Translations under genes and position numbers: made by a program
DNA from: Burkholderiales bacterium GJ-E10
GTDB lineage: Bacteria > Pseudomonadota > Gammaproteobacteria > Burkholderiales > Burkholderiaceae_F
Direction of reading: 5' to 3'
DNA: 64,000 nucleotides
Assembly: GCA_000828975.1 (NCBI GenBank)
Contig: AP014683.1
Location: forward strand, 449,520-513,519
Notes under the pieces: generated by a model
What the model saw: the letters and a program-made list of their open reading frames with translations, nothing else
The model's database searches: none
Told to the model about the DNA's origin: nothing
In this document: one piece after another, positions 27,707 to 39,151 of the stretch
How the letters are laid out: every line of letters starts with the position of its first letter
Numbering within the stretch: position 1 is the first letter of the stretch

Positions 27707-28565
27707 TGCCGGCGGCGGACTCCTGTGGATAGCGGTGCGGTGCGATCCTGCGCATTTCCGTTTCGATCCAGCGCTCCGTCATGCGCGCCACTTCCCCGGC
27801 GCTGCGTCCCCGGGTGTCGACCGGCTCGCCGATCGACACCGTGATCGTACCGGGAATCTTGAGAAAGGCCTTGCGCGGCCATAGTTCGCCCGAGTTGAGG
27901 GCGATCGGCACCGCGGGCACGCCGGCGCGCACCGCCAGGCGGGCGCCGCCGGTCTTGTAGCGCGTATGGGTGCCGGGGGCCGTGCGCGTGCCTTCCGGGA
28001 AGATGATCACGTACCAGCCTTCGGCCAAGCGCTTCTGCCCTTGTTCGACGACCTGTTCGAAGGCGTCGGTGCCGCGGGCGCGATCGATGCTGATCATGCC
28101 GAGGGTGGCGATGCCCCAGCCGAAAAACGGGATGCGGTGCAGTTCGCGCTTGTAGACGAACGAACTCGGCCGCGGCATCGAGGCGATCAACCAGATCGTC
28201 TCCCAGGCCGACTGATGCTTCGGCAGGAGCACGGCGGGGCCGTCGGGCAGGTTTTCCCAGCCGGTCACTTCATAGCGGATGCCGCAGACCACCCGGGCGA
28301 GCCAGAGCGCGGTCTTGGGCCAGCCGGTGATCAGCCAGTAGCGCAGCGGGTGCCGTGTCACGATGCAGAGCAGGGAGAAGATCGAGTACGGCGCGACCGT
28401 CACGGCCAGCAGAAGGAGATAGACCGCCGAGCGCAAAGCGATCCATGCCTTGCGGATTCCCACCGGCGGGGGCGGCGCGCCCGCAGCGACGGCTGCGGGT
28501 TGGGCGCGGGACAGATCGCGGGGACGTGCCGCCGGTGCGACCGGCCCCTCCGGAGACGGCGTCAT
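27699..28565 (-). CDS. plsC: 1-acyl-sn-glycerol-3-phosphate acyltransferase (PlsC family)
   Basis: Acylates lysophosphatidic acid in phospholipid synthesis. A membrane helix lies at about residues 45–70. The acyltransferase block I is H117-QSAW-E122 (an HX4E form in place of HX4D), and block III is FPEGTR at residues 189–194. The 288 residues include about 35 Pro/Ala-rich N-terminal residues of doubtful relevance. The ATG at 28565 overlaps the glyS stop as ATGA. The HX4E variant occurs in relatives, so it need not mean inactivity. Confidence 0.88.
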   Translation of the reverse strand: MTPSPEGPVAPAARPRDLSRAQPAAVAAGAPPPPVGIRKAWIALRSAVYLLLLAVTVAPYSIFSLLCIVTRHPLRYWLITGWPKTALWLARVVCGIRYEVTGWENLPDGPAVLLPKHQSAWETIWLIASMPRPSSFVYKRELHRIPFFGWGIATLGMISIDRARGTDAFEQVVEQGQKRLAEGWYVIIFPEGTRTAPGTHTRYKTGGARLAVRAGVPAVPIALNSGELWPRKAFLKIPGTITVSIGEPVDTRGRSAGEVARMTERWIETEMRRIAPHRYPQESAAGNG

Positions 28566-30681
28566 CCCGCGGCCAGCTGGGAAATGTCGGCGACCCGGTT
28601 CATGACCGTGCGCAGCCGCGCCAGCAGCGTCAGGCGGTTGGCGCGCAGTGCGGGTTCATCGACCATCACCATCACGTCGTCGAAGAAACGGTCGACCGGC
28701 AGCTTGAGCGGCACCAGCGCCCGCAGCACGCCGGCGTCGTCGCCGGCGGCCAGCAGGCGGTCGACCTCGGGCGCCACGGTGTGGAACGCCGCGGCCAGTT
28801 CGCGCTCGGCCGGTTCCTGCAGCAGGTCCTCGCGCAGGACGTCCGTCCGGGCGGATTCCGCAGCCTCCGCCTTGCGCAGGATATTGCCGATGCGCTTGTT
28901 CGCTGACGCGAGGCTCATCGCCTGCGGCAGCTGCATGAACGCCCGCACCGCTTCCATCCGCGCGGAAACCCGGTCGATGCGTTCCGGTCGCAGCGAGAGC
29001 ACGGCATCGGTTTCGTTGGCCGTATACCCCTGTTCGAGCAGCATGCCGCGCAGGCGGTCGTAGAGGAAGTCCAGCACCTCGTTTTCGCAGCGGGAGAATT
29101 TCGGCAGTTCGGACGCCGTGAAAATGTCGAAGGCCAGTGCGACCAGCCCGTGCAGCGACAGCGGCAGCGACTTTTCGGTCAGGATGCGCAGCACGCCCAG
29201 CGCGTTGCGGCGCAGGGCGTAGGGATCGCGGTCGCCGGTGGCGCGTTCGCCGGCGCCGAAAAGCCCTGCCAGCGCCTCGAGCTTGTCGGCGAGCGCGACG
29301 CAGGCGCCGATCATCGAAGCCGGAACGGCATCGCCGGCGAAGCGCGGCTGGTAGTGCTCTTCGATCGCCTGGGCGACGTCCTCGCGCTCGCCTTCCTGTC
29401 GGGCGTAGATCCGGCCCATTTCGCCCTGCAGTTCGGGAAACTCCCCGACCATGAGCGTGCCGAGGTCCGCTTTGGCAAGGCGGGCGGCGCGGGCCACCGC
29501 CACTTCTTCCGGACGCAGGGCTTCGGGAATGGCGAGGGCAATGGCGCGCGCCAACGCGGTCAGGCGTTCGATGCGTTGCAGTTGCGAGCCCAGACGGTGG
29601 TGGTAAACGATGTTTTCCGCACCACTCAGGCGCGACTCCAGCGGCTGCAGGCGGTCCTGGTCGAAGAAGAATTTCGCATCGGCCAGCCGCGCGCGCACCA
29701 CGCGGGCATTGCCGGCCACGATCGCGGAAGGATCGCTCGTCTCGATATTGCTCACCAGCAGGAAACGGTTGCGCAGTGCCCCCCGTTCGTCCTGCAGCGC
29801 GAAGTACTTCTGGTTCTGCTGCATCGTGAGGATGAGGCAGGACTGCGGCACTTCGAGGAAGGCTTCCTCGAAGCCCGATTCATATACCACCGGCCACTCC
29901 ACGAGGGCCGTCACCTCGTCGACGAGCGCGGCCGGCATCACCGGCTTCGCGCCGGCGCGGGCCGCGGCGGCTTCGATCTGCACGGTCATGCGGGCGCGCC
30001 GGGCTTCGAACGAGGCGATCACCTTGCCTTGCTCGAACAACTGCCTTTCGTAGGTGTCGGCATGTTGGATGCACAGCGGCTCGGCGCACAGGAAGCGGTG
30101 TCCACGGGTTTCGCGACCGGATTGCAGGCCCAATGCCTGCACCGGAACCACCGCGTCGCCATGCAGCGCGACCAGCCGGTGCGCCGGCCGTACGAACTGG
30201 ACGGTGGTCCGACCATCGTCGAGCTGGTAGTGCATCACCTTCGGGATCGGCAGTCCCGCGATGGCGTCTTCCAGCGCGGCCTGCAGGCCGTCACCGAGCG
30301 GGATCCCAGGCGCCACGCCCTGATAGCGCAGGATCTCCTGCTTCCCGTCCGCAACGCGTTCGATGCGGGCGGCATCGTATTCCAGTCCCAGGGCGTCGAG
30401 CTTCTTGCGCAGGGCCGGCGTCGGGTTGCCGGCGGCGTCGAGGCCGATCGCCGCCGGAACGAGTTTGTGCTGGAACTGCCGCGCCGGCGAGACCGCGGCC
30501 ACGTCGGCGATGCGCACGGCCAACCGGCGGGGCGTCGCGAACGCGTCGACGCGTGCGCCGCGGTCCGCCAGTTGCCGTGCAACGAGGCCGTCGCGGATCG
30601 TGTGGGCGAAGGAATCGCGCAATGCGGGGAGCGCCTTGGGCGGCAATTCCTCGGTGAAGATCTCGACGAGCAGAGGGGCCT

Positions 30682-30685
<4 letters not shown>
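28562..30685 (-). CDS. glyS: Glycyl-tRNA synthetase beta subunit
   Basis: Beta subunit of the alpha2-beta2 bacterial glycyl-tRNA synthetase. It begins [16 protein letters not shown], the family hallmark, and ends with the anticodon-binding-like region ([15 protein letters not shown]). The central HD-like segment includes AEREL and AFHTVAPEV. At 707 residues it is full length. Its ATG overlaps the glyQ stop. The heptose phosphatase gene gmhB, which I expect between glyS and plsC in many relatives, is absent here. Confidence 0.96.
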
Positions 30686-31605
<920 letters not shown>

Positions 31606-31653
31606 TGCCCGGTTTGTCCGCCGATTCAAAGGGGCGGATCGCAGGCGGGGATT

Positions 31654-32526
31654 CTACTTGGGGTTCGCGGACAGCCACCGCGCGACGGGATCGGCGAGCT
31701 CCGTGTAGTGCGGGGCGAGCGTCTGCAGCCAGGCGGTGTCGAGTTGCAGGGAATCCAGCAGATCTGCGCCGGTTCGGGATGGATGGCGGCGGTCGTCCGG
31801 CGGCAGCGGGGCCAGGGCGGCGGCGGGTGACATGCCCAGGGCGCCGCCGTCGGCGAGCAGCGAAGCGATGTGCAACACGGCGGCGAGATCGGAGAACGGC
31901 TGTGCGGCGAGCGGATCGGGGGCATGCCGGATGCCGTCGATCAGGCGATGCGGCAGCTGCCAGCGCCGGCCCAGCTCGGCGGTGACGTCGGTATGGCGGC
32001 AGCCGATCGTTTCGAGTTCCAGACGAAGCCGCGAACCCGGCGCGTGGGCGGCGGATTCGACGTGTGCCACGGCGTGGGGCATCGCCTGCGCGATCACGAT
32101 CTGGCCGCTGCGCAGCAGGATTCCTGCGAGATAGGCGCTGTCGGCATCGACGTGCAGGTAGTGGCTCAGCCAGCGTGCGTAGCTGCCCGTCGCCGCGGCA
32201 TGGCTCCATAGGGAAACCCGGTCGGGAATCCTGGCGCGCGGGAATGCGGATGCGATCGAGACGAACAGAACGACGTCGCGCAGCGGCTCCAGTGGCCAAT
32301 CGGCGCAGGCATCGGCGAGGGATGCGCAGTCCGGGGTGGTTCCGGGACGGACGAGGCGGATGCACTGCAGGACGTCGGCGGCGAACCGGGGGTCCTGCTC
32401 GGCGATGCACACGACGGTGTCGGTGCCCACGCCCGAATCGTCGACGCTGGCGACGATCTGGCGTGCGATTTCCGGCATCGCGGGGAAGGCGTCTGCCGCA
32501 AGGAAAAACTGGTCGATGCTGCCCAT
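31654..32526 (-). CDS. HDOD-domain signalling protein
   Basis: A 290-residue protein of the HDOD family (a metal-site-lacking relative of HD phosphohydrolases). The N-terminal part shows the family start FPAMPEIARQIVASVDD, followed by EQDPRFAADVLQ. The middle contains SLWSHAAATGSYARWL and YLAGILLRSGQIVI. No GGDEF, EAL or receiver domain is fused. The start is taken as ATG 32526, though GTG 32535 is also possible. It sits between lnt and glyQ, which are often neighbours, so it looks like a lineage-specific insertion. HDOD proteins usually act in signalling or motility; the role here is unknown. Confidence 0.83.
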   Translation of the reverse strand: MGSIDQFFLAADAFPAMPEIARQIVASVDDSGVGTDTVVCIAEQDPRFAADVLQCIRLVRPGTTPDCASLADACADWPLEPLRDVVLFVSIASAFPRARIPDRVSLWSHAAATGSYARWLSHYLHVDADSAYLAGILLRSGQIVIAQAMPHAVAHVESAAHAPGSRLRLELETIGCRHTDVTAELGRRWQLPHRLIDGIRHAPDPLAAQPFSDLAAVLHIASLLADGGALGMSPAAALAPLPPDDRRHPSRTGADLLDSLQLDTAWLQTLAPHYTELADPVARWLSANPK

Positions 32527-32658
32527 GTTGCCCACGTTTTCTGGATCCCGTTCGGTCGCGGACGCGACACCGCTTCCCTGCTTGTGAAACCGAAGGGTAG
32601 CCTCAAGAGGGGATCGGCATGGCGTGGGATAGCGGCAAAATTTCCTGCCTTCTCACCC

Positions 32659-34254
32659 TCAAGTTTTCCGCCGTCGTGCCGCCGACATGACCAGGACAAA
32701 CGCGCTGGCCAGCAGAATCGGCGTGTTGCCGAAGCGCACGAACGGCGTTTCACCGGTCATTCCCTGGACGCTGCCTTCCAAGGCACCTTCTTGTCGGATC
32801 GGCAGCCGGCTCTGCACGCCGCCGCGCGCATCGATGATCGCCGTCACGCCGGTGTTCGTGTCGTGCAACAGCGGGCGTGCCGTCTCGATCGCGCGCATCC
32901 GCGCGATCTGGAGATCCTGCGGCAGGGCGCTCGACGCGTCGAACCACGCGAGATTGGAGAGATTGAGCAGCATGGTCGGTTGCCGTTTCGGGTCGTGCCA
33001 TGCGTCCCGGATCAACGATCCGAAAAGGTCTTCGAAACAGATGTTGACGGCGATGTTCTGGCCGGCGAGTTGCATCGGCTCCTGGTAGCGGCCGCCGTGC
33101 TCCTGGTCGCCGATCGGAATGTGCAGCATGTCCACGAACCAGTGAAAGCCGTATGGAATGAATTCGCCGAACGGCACGAGGTGCCGCTTGCTGTAGCGTT
33201 GCGGCGCCGTGACACCGTCCGCCGGCACGCCCAGCGCACTGTTGAAGTAGCGGTTCTCCGGTTCGACGACGAAGATTCCGAAGATCAGCGCCGCACCCGC
33301 CCGCCGTACCGGATCGTCGATCGCGGCCACGACCTCGTCGGGCAGTTCGTTCAACGGCACCGGGAACGCCGATTCCGGGAATACGAGCAGCTTCGGCCGC
33401 CGCGGGTCCTTGGGGTTGACGGTCAGTTCCGGCAGATAGCGTGCCAGCGCGGTGTCGAGGCCGGTGTCGGCGAATTTGATGTCCTGGGAAACATTGCCCT
33501 GGACGAGGCGCACGCGCAGCGGCGGGCCGTAGGGGTGCGACCAGACGATCGCATGCAGCGCGGCGCCGCCGGCGAGCAGCGCGGCCATGCCCAGCAGGGC
33601 GGGCAGCCAGCGGCGGGGGGCGCAGTGGTTGTCGAGCGCCCAGGCGGCCAGGACGGCGAGCAGCGCCGCGCCGGCGCCGACGCCGTAGACGCCCAGGAGC
33701 GGGGCGAAGCCGGCCAGCGGCCCGTCGGCCTGCGCGTAGCCGGTGGCGAGCCAGGGGAATCCCGTCAGGACGATGCCGCGCAACCAGTCGGCGAGCGTCC
33801 AGGCGGCTGCGAGCGCCACGGCGCGCGTCGCGGTTCCGGGCGCGCTGATCCGGACCGCGGCGGCCATTGCGAGCGCCGGATAGAGCGCGAGGTAGGCGGC
33901 GAGCGCCGCGGTGGCTGCGGCCGCGAGCCACGGCCAGAGCCCCCCATACTCGTGCAGGCTGATGTAGATCCACGAAATGCCGACGCCGAACCACCCCATG
34001 CCGAAGATGCCGCCGAGCAGGGCCGCACCGCGGACGCTCCGCGCGCGCAGGGCGAGGCCGAAGATCGTCGCCAGCGCGGCGATCTGCAGGAGTGGCAGGT
34101 CGAAGGGGGCGAACGAGAGGGCCTGTGCGCCGCCGGCCGCTGCCGCCAAAGCCATCCGGACCGCGGTCCTCCCCTCGGCGGGGAATGTGCCCAGGCCGCA
34201 GAACTTGCCGCCGCGCGGAGCATCCCCACCCGGCAGCGGTGTCTCACTCGTCAT
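32659..34254 (-). CDS. lnt: Apolipoprotein N-acyltransferase
   Basis: Lnt adds the third acyl chain to lipoproteins in the inner membrane. About seven hydrophobic segments in the N-terminal half are followed by a carbon-nitrogen hydrolase domain. The catalytic triad is visible in order: Glu in VFPESAFP, Lys in YSKRHLVPFGEF, Cys in NICFEDLFG. A C-terminal membrane helix (PILLASAFVLVMS) ends the protein. From ATG 34254 it has 531 residues. It overlaps corC by 11 bases. Confidence 0.95.
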   Translation of the reverse strand: MTSETPLPGGDAPRGGKFCGLGTFPAEGRTAVRMALAAAAGGAQALSFAPFDLPLLQIAALATIFGLALRARSVRGAALLGGIFGMGWFGVGISWIYISLHEYGGLWPWLAAAATAALAAYLALYPALAMAAAVRISAPGTATRAVALAAAWTLADWLRGIVLTGFPWLATGYAQADGPLAGFAPLLGVYGVGAGAALLAVLAAWALDNHCAPRRWLPALLGMAALLAGGAALHAIVWSHPYGPPLRVRLVQGNVSQDIKFADTGLDTALARYLPELTVNPKDPRRPKLLVFPESAFPVPLNELPDEVVAAIDDPVRRAGAALIFGIFVVEPENRYFNSALGVPADGVTAPQRYSKRHLVPFGEFIPYGFHWFVDMLHIPIGDQEHGGRYQEPMQLAGQNIAVNICFEDLFGSLIRDAWHDPKRQPTMLLNLSNLAWFDASSALPQDLQIARMRAIETARPLLHDTNTGVTAIIDARGGVQSRLPIRQEGALEGSVQGMTGETPFVRFGNTPILLASAFVLVMSAARRRKT

Positions 34255-35146
34255 GCGGGATGGGTTCCGGCTCGCGGGAATGGCTTTCCTCGGGGGCGGC
34301 GCGCGTGACGTGCAGCAGCTGCACCTGACGGGGGTCGGCACGCAGCACCTCGAAGCGCAGCCCATCCAGTTCCACGGCGTCGCCGCGCCGCGGTACCCGG
34401 CCGAGTGCGTCGGTGACCAAGCCGCCGACGGTGTCGAATTCCTCGTCGGAGAAGGTGGTGCCGAAGTTGGCGTTGAACTGCTCGAGTTCGGTCAGGGCCT
34501 TGACGCGGAAGCGGCTGTCGCCTTCGGCGATGATGTTGTCTTCCTGCTCGTCGATGTCGTATTCGTCCTCGATGTCGCCGACGATCTGTTCGAGCACGTC
34601 TTCGATGGTGATCATGCCAGCCACGCCGCCGTACTCGTCGACGACGATCGCGATGTGGTTGCGCTTGGAGCGGAAGTCGCGCAGGAGGACGTTGAGCGGC
34701 TTGGATTCGGGGATGAACACCGCCGGCCGCAGCAGCGAGCGCAGATCGACATCCGGCTCCGTCGTGTACCGCAGCAGATCCTTGGCCAGGAGGATGCCGA
34801 TGATGTGGTCGCGCGAGCCGTCGATCACCGGAAAGCGCGAATGGCCGGTTTCGATGACCCGCGGCATCCAGGTCGCAACCGGGTCGCCGATGTCCACCAC
34901 ATCCATCTGCGCGCGCGGGATCATGAGGTCGCGCGCGCGCAGGTCGGACACCTGCAGCACGCCCTCGATCATCGAAAGCGCATCGGCATCGAGGAGGTTG
35001 CGGCCATGCGCTTCGGAAAGCACTTCCAGCAACTGCTCGCGGTTTTCGGGTTCGCGGTACAGAAACGCCGTCAAGCGTTCGAGGAGGCTGCGTTGGCGAT
35101 TGCCGGGTTCTTGGCGTTCGGAATCGGAATCGATGTGGTCGGACAT
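34244..35146 (-). CDS. corC: CorC/HlyC family CBS-domain protein
   Basis: A 300-residue cytoplasmic protein with two CBS domains (DLRARDLMIPRAQMDVV and IAIVVDEYGGVAGMITIEDVLEQIVGDIEDE) and a C-terminal transporter-associated domain (EEFDTVGGLVTDALGRVPRRGD). CorC is linked to magnesium and cobalt resistance, and corC–lnt adjacency is conserved. The ATG at 35146 gives MSDHIDSD; an upstream extension is rejected. An acidic tail ends IPHDE. Confidence 0.93.
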   Translation of the reverse strand: MSDHIDSDSERQEPGNRQRSLLERLTAFLYREPENREQLLEVLSEAHGRNLLDADALSMIEGVLQVSDLRARDLMIPRAQMDVVDIGDPVATWMPRVIETGHSRFPVIDGSRDHIIGILLAKDLLRYTTEPDVDLRSLLRPAVFIPESKPLNVLLRDFRSKRNHIAIVVDEYGGVAGMITIEDVLEQIVGDIEDEYDIDEQEDNIIAEGDSRFRVKALTELEQFNANFGTTFSDEEFDTVGGLVTDALGRVPRRGDAVELDGLRFEVLRADPRQVQLLHVTRAAPEESHSREPEPIPHDE

Positions 35147-35185
35147 TGCGGTCGGGCGTGCCCGGCAGAGGAACAAGTCCGTAGA

Positions 35186-35692
35186 TTACCGGACTTCGCC
35201 TTCATATGGATCGGGGATGCGCAAGCGCGCCAGGATTTCCCGCTCCCGCCGCTCCATGTGACGCGCCTGTGACGGGGTTTCATGGTCGTCGCCCTGCGCG
35301 TGCAGCACGCCGTGAACGACCAGATGGGCGAGATGCTGTCGCAGCGTCCTGCCCCGTTCGCGCGCTTCGCGCCGCACCACGGGCATGCACAGGACGATGT
35401 CGGCAACCGCTTCCGGCCGGCTCTGGTAGTCGAACGTCAGCACGTTGGTGGCGTAATCCCGGCCGCGATAGCTGCGGTTCAGCCGCCGCCCCTCGCGCGT
35501 GTCGACGAAGACCAGGACGAGGCGGGCGTCGCGGCGCAGCGCAAGGCGGATCCAGCGTCGCAGCGTGGCGCGCACGGGAAGGTCGGCGTGGCGCTCCGCC
35601 CCGAGAATCGTGAGTTGCAACGAATTGGTCTCCGCTCCGGCGCGCGCGGGAGCGCGGGAGCGGGTGGCCTTACTTCGACTCGGCCCGTTCAT
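35186..35692 (-). CDS. ybeY: Endoribonuclease/rRNA maturation factor YbeY
   Basis: A 168-residue zinc-dependent RNase acting in 16S rRNA 3' maturation and ribosome quality control. The metal site HGVLHAQGDDH (H127, H131, H137) matches the family pattern HGxLHLxGYDH. TNVLTFDY is the other typical segment. The N-terminal 20 residues are basic and non-conserved, so the true start may lie slightly downstream. It overlaps phoH by 23 bases, the usual pairing. Confidence 0.92.
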   Translation of the reverse strand: MNGPSRSKATRSRAPARAGAETNSLQLTILGAERHADLPVRATLRRWIRLALRRDARLVLVFVDTREGRRLNRSYRGRDYATNVLTFDYQSRPEAVADIVLCMPVVRREARERGRTLRQHLAHLVVHGVLHAQGDDHETPSQARHMERREREILARLRIPDPYEGEVR

Positions 35693-36599
35693 ACGCCTCC
35701 ACGATGCGCGCCACGAGGGGATGCCGCACGACGTCCGCTGCGGTGAAATAGGTGAACGCCATGCCGCGTACCGCGCGCAGCACGTGTTGCGCCTCGACGA
35801 GACCGCTCGATTGGCCCCGTGGCAGATCCGTCTGCGTCACGTCGCCGGTGATCACCGCCTTGGATCCGAAGCCGATGCGGGTGAGGAACATCTTCATCTG
35901 CTCGGGCGTGGTGTTCTGCGCTTCGTCGAGAATGACGAAGGCGCGGTTGAGCGTGCGGCCGCGCATGTAGGCCAGGGGAGCGATCTCGATCGTCTGGCGT
36001 TCGAGCAGCTTCTGCGTCTTGTCGAAACCGAGCAGATCGAAGAGCGCGTCGTAGAGCGGGCGCAGATAGGGATCGACCTTCTGCGCCAGGTCGCCCGGCA
36101 GGAACCCGAGCCGCTCGCCGGCCTCCACCGCCGGCCGGGTGAGGACGATGCGTTCGACCGAGTCGCGTTCGAGCGCATCGACCGCGCAGGCGACTGCGAG
36201 ATAGGTCTTTCCCGTTCCCGCCGGTCCGATGCCGAAGCTGATGTCGTGGTCGAGGATCGCCTGCAGATATTCGCGCTGGCGCGGTGTGCGGCCGTGCAGG
36301 TCGGTGCGGCGGGTGCGCAGCGCCGGAGCGGACGTCTCCTCGCCGAAACGCTTGCGCTCGAAGACATGCAGCTGCACGTCTTCGAGCGTCACCGGCCGCT
36401 GTTGCGCCAGGGCGAGCAGGCGTTCGATCACCGCTTGCGCGTGCCGCGCTTCGTCGGTCGGGCCATCGATCTGGAATGCGTGCCCGCGGCGGCGGATGGT
36501 GACGCCGAACTCGGTCTCGAGCTGCCGCAGGTTCTCGTCGAGGGGGCCGGCGGCATCGGCGAGACGCCGGTTGTCCGCCTGGGTGGTGAACTCGATCAC
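35670..36599 (-). CDS. phoH: PhoH-like ATPase
   Basis: A 309-residue ATPase (PhoL/YbeZ type) usually linked to YbeY in RNA metabolism. The N-terminal KH-like region ([17 protein letters not shown]) is followed by Walker A GPAGTGKT at residues 125–132 and Walker [11 protein letters not shown]. The start is GTG 36599, which overlaps the miaB stop as GTGA. Upstream open frame lies inside miaB and is rejected. Confidence 0.94.
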   Translation of the reverse strand: MIEFTTQADNRRLADAAGPLDENLRQLETEFGVTIRRRGHAFQIDGPTDEARHAQAVIERLLALAQQRPVTLEDVQLHVFERKRFGEETSAPALRTRRTDLHGRTPRQREYLQAILDHDISFGIGPAGTGKTYLAVACAVDALERDSVERIVLTRPAVEAGERLGFLPGDLAQKVDPYLRPLYDALFDLLGFDKTQKLLERQTIEIAPLAYMRGRTLNRAFVILDEAQNTTPEQMKMFLTRIGFGSKAVITGDVTQTDLPRGQSSGLVEAQHVLRAVRGMAFTYFTAADVVRHPLVARIVEAYERAESK

Positions 36600-38050
36600 G
36601 CCGTCGCCTGCCCGTCGTGCAGGCCGTTCTGGCGCGCTCCGGCGGCGGAGGGGGCCGGCGCCGGCTGCGGCGCTTGGCCAAGATCCGCGACCGCTTCGCC
36701 CCGGAGCGTATGCGGGAAGGCCTGCGTGATGCGTACCCGCACCATGCGCCCCGCGCATTGCGCGGCGTGTTCCGAACCGATCGGAAAATTCACCATGCGG
36801 TGGTTGGAACAGCGCCCCGACCACTCGCCGGGGTCGCGGCGGGACGGTCCCTCGACGAGCACGTCGTACGTCCTGCCGACCATCTCCTGTCCGATCCGCG
36901 CCTCGATTTCGCCGAGACGCGATTGCAGCCGTTGCAGGCGTTCGAGCTTGACCGCTTGCGGCGTATCGTCCGGCAGGTCAGCCGCCGGCGTGCCGGGTCG
37001 GCGGCTGTAGACAAAGGAAAAGCTCGCGTCGAACTGCACGTCGTCGACGAGGCGCATGGTCTGCTCGAAGTCCTCTTCGGTCTCTCCAGGAAAGCCGACG
37101 ATGAAGTCGGTGGCGATCAGGATTTCCGGCCGGGCGGCGCGCAGCTTGCGGACGATCGCCTTGTATTCGAGGGCGGTGTAGCCGCGCTTCATGGCGGCAA
37201 GAATCCGGTCGGAGCCGGCCTGGACCGGCAGATGCACGTGTTCGGCAAGCTTGGGCAGCCGCGCGTGCGCATCGATCAGCCGGCTGGTGAATTCGCGCGG
37301 GTGCGAGGTCGTGTAGCGGATGCGCTCGATGCCCGGAATCTCGGAGACCAATTCCAGCAGCAATGCGAAGTCGGCGGTCTGGCCGGAATCGCCGCTCTCA
37401 CCCATCGCCCCTCGATAGGCATTGACGTTCTGCCCGAGCAGCGTCACCTCGCGCACGCCCTGGTCGGCGAGGTCGGCGATTTCGGTGAGGACGTCGTCGA
37501 GCCGGCGCGAGATCTCCTCGCCGCGGGTATACGGTACGACGCAGTAGGTGCAGTATTTGCTGCAGCCCTCCATGATCGACACGAAGGCGCAGGGCCCGCT
37601 CTTGCGCGGCGGCGGCAGGTGGTCGAACTTTTCGATCTCGGGAAACGAGATGTCCACCTGCGGCCGGCCGCTGGCGCGCCGCGCCGCGATCAGGCGCGGC
37701 AGGCGGTGCAAGGTCTGGGGGCCGAAGACGATATCGACGAAGGGCACCGATTCGATGATCGCGGCGCCCTCCTGGCTGGCGACGCAGCCGCCGACGCCGA
37801 TCAGCAGGTTCGGGTTGGCTTCCTTGAGTTCGCGCAGCCGTCCGAGATCCGAGCGCATCTTGTGCTGCGCCTTGTCGCGGATCGAACAGGTGTTGAACAC
37901 GATGAGGTCGGCGCCTTCGGGCGCGTCGGCCGGCTCCCAGCCTTGTTCGGCACGCAGCACGTCGGCGATCTTCTCCGAGTCGTACTCGTTCATCTGGCAG
38001 CCGAAGCTGCGGACATACACTTTGGGCGGATTTTCAGGGTTCGCGGGCAC
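36596..38050 (-). CDS. miaB: tRNA-2-methylthio-N6-dimethylallyladenosine synthase MiaB
   Basis: Radical-SAM methylthiotransferase for A37 of tRNA. From GTG 38050 the N-terminal cluster cysteines are C18, C55 and C89, and the radical-SAM triad is C163, C167 and C170 (GCSKYCTYC). A TRAM domain follows, ending near [15 protein letters not shown]. The product is 484 residues with a Pro/Ala-rich tail of about 30. The open frame extends further upstream but has no family sequence and would overlap the divergent dusA start. Confidence 0.94.
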   Translation of the reverse strand: MPANPENPPKVYVRSFGCQMNEYDSEKIADVLRAEQGWEPADAPEGADLIVFNTCSIRDKAQHKMRSDLGRLRELKEANPNLLIGVGGCVASQEGAAIIESVPFVDIVFGPQTLHRLPRLIAARRASGRPQVDISFPEIEKFDHLPPPRKSGPCAFVSIMEGCSKYCTYCVVPYTRGEEISRRLDDVLTEIADLADQGVREVTLLGQNVNAYRGAMGESGDSGQTADFALLLELVSEIPGIERIRYTTSHPREFTSRLIDAHARLPKLAEHVHLPVQAGSDRILAAMKRGYTALEYKAIVRKLRAARPEILIATDFIVGFPGETEEDFEQTMRLVDDVQFDASFSFVYSRRPGTPAADLPDDTPQAVKLERLQRLQSRLGEIEARIGQEMVGRTYDVLVEGPSRRDPGEWSGRCSNHRMVNFPIGSEHAAQCAGRMVRVRITQAFPHTLRGEAVADLGQAPQPAPAPSAAGARQNGLHDGQATA

Positions 38051-38117
38051 GGTTTTGATCCGGAGGCGAAAATCGTATTTTAAGCTTCCGTTGTTCCGCC
38101 TGCCCGCCGCCTGCCCG

Positions 38118-39131
38118 ATGCCTCCCATGGATTTCGCCGACGATCCCTCCGCCGTATCCCCCTGGCGCTTCTGCGTCGCGCCAATGCTCGACTGGACGGA
38201 CCGGCACTGCCGGGGCTTCCACCGCATCCTCGCCCCGCATGCCCGGCTCTATACCGAGATGGTCACCACCGGCGCGCTGCTGCACGGCGACGCCGCCCGG
38301 CATCTCGATTTCGACGCGCGCGAACACCCGGTGGCCTTGCAGTTGGGCGGCTCCGAGCCGGCGGATCTGGCGCGTTGCGCACGCATGGGCGCGGACTGGG
38401 GGTATGACGAAATCAATCTGAACTGCGGCTGTCCGTCCGAGCGGGTGCAGCGCGGCGCGTTCGGCGCCTGCCTGATGGCCGAGCCGCAACTCGTCGCAGA
38501 TTGCGTGCGCGCGATGCGCGACGCCGCTGCGGTGCCGGTGACCGTCAAGCACCGCATCGGAATCGATCGCAACGAGGACTACGGGTTCGTGCGGGATTTC
38601 GTCGGGGCCAGTTTCGATGCCGGTTGCCGCACGTTCATCACCCATGCGCGCAATGCCTGGCTCAAGGGCCTGAGTCCCAAGGAAAACCGGGAAGTGCCGC
38701 CTTTGCGCCATGACGTCGTCGCGCGCCTGCAGCGCGATTTTCCGGAGGCCATGTTCGTGCTGAACGGAGGATTGACGACCCTCGATCAGATCGCGGCTGC
38801 GCTGCGGGAATTCGGCGGCGTCATGGTGGGGCGTGCGGCCTACCATCAACCCTGGCTGCTCGCCCAATGGGAGCGGATGGCGTTCGGAACCCATGTTCTG
38901 GTCGAGCCGGAGGATGCGATCGAACCCCTCACCACCTATCTCGAACAGGCCGTTGCGCGCGGCGTTCCGGCATGGTCGGTGATCCGCCACACGCTCGGTC
39001 TGTTCCATGGCCGGCCCGGGGCGCGGGCCTGGCGGCGTGCGCTCTCCGACCGGGATTTCGTCGACCGGCATGGCACCATGGCGTTTCGGGTGGCGGCGGC
39101 GCGGCCCCGATCCGAGGCCGAGACATCCTGA
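38118..39131 (+). CDS. dusA: tRNA-dihydrouridine synthase DusA
   Basis: FMN-dependent dihydrouridine synthase. [17 protein letters not shown] begins the barrel, and the catalytic cysteine is C105 in [12 protein letters not shown]. The run [14 protein letters not shown] and the C-terminal [13 protein letters not shown] are specific to DusA rather than DusB or DusC. It has 337 residues from ATG 38118. It is divergent from miaB across 67 bases. Together with dusB at 6453 the window holds two enzymes of this class. Confidence 0.94.
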   Translation: MPPMDFADDPSAVSPWRFCVAPMLDWTDRHCRGFHRILAPHARLYTEMVTTGALLHGDAARHLDFDAREHPVALQLGGSEPADLARCARMGADWGYDEINLNCGCPSERVQRGAFGACLMAEPQLVADCVRAMRDAAAVPVTVKHRIGIDRNEDYGFVRDFVGASFDAGCRTFITHARNAWLKGLSPKENREVPPLRHDVVARLQRDFPEAMFVLNGGLTTLDQIAAALREFGGVMVGRAAYHQPWLLAQWERMAFGTHVLVEPEDAIEPLTTYLEQAVARGVPAWSVIRHTLGLFHGRPGARAWRRALSDRDFVDRHGTMAFRVAAARPRSEAETS

Positions 39132-39151
39132 GGGACGGGAAGAAACCGCAA

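Noticed and set aside
28050-28240. Possible loss of PlsC activity because HX4D reads HX4E
   Set aside because: The HQSAWE form is seen in other proteobacterial acyltransferases, and the FPEGTR block is intact.
38050-38227. Upstream extension of miaB
   Set aside because: It would overlap the divergent dusA start and the added residues lack any MiaB similarity.
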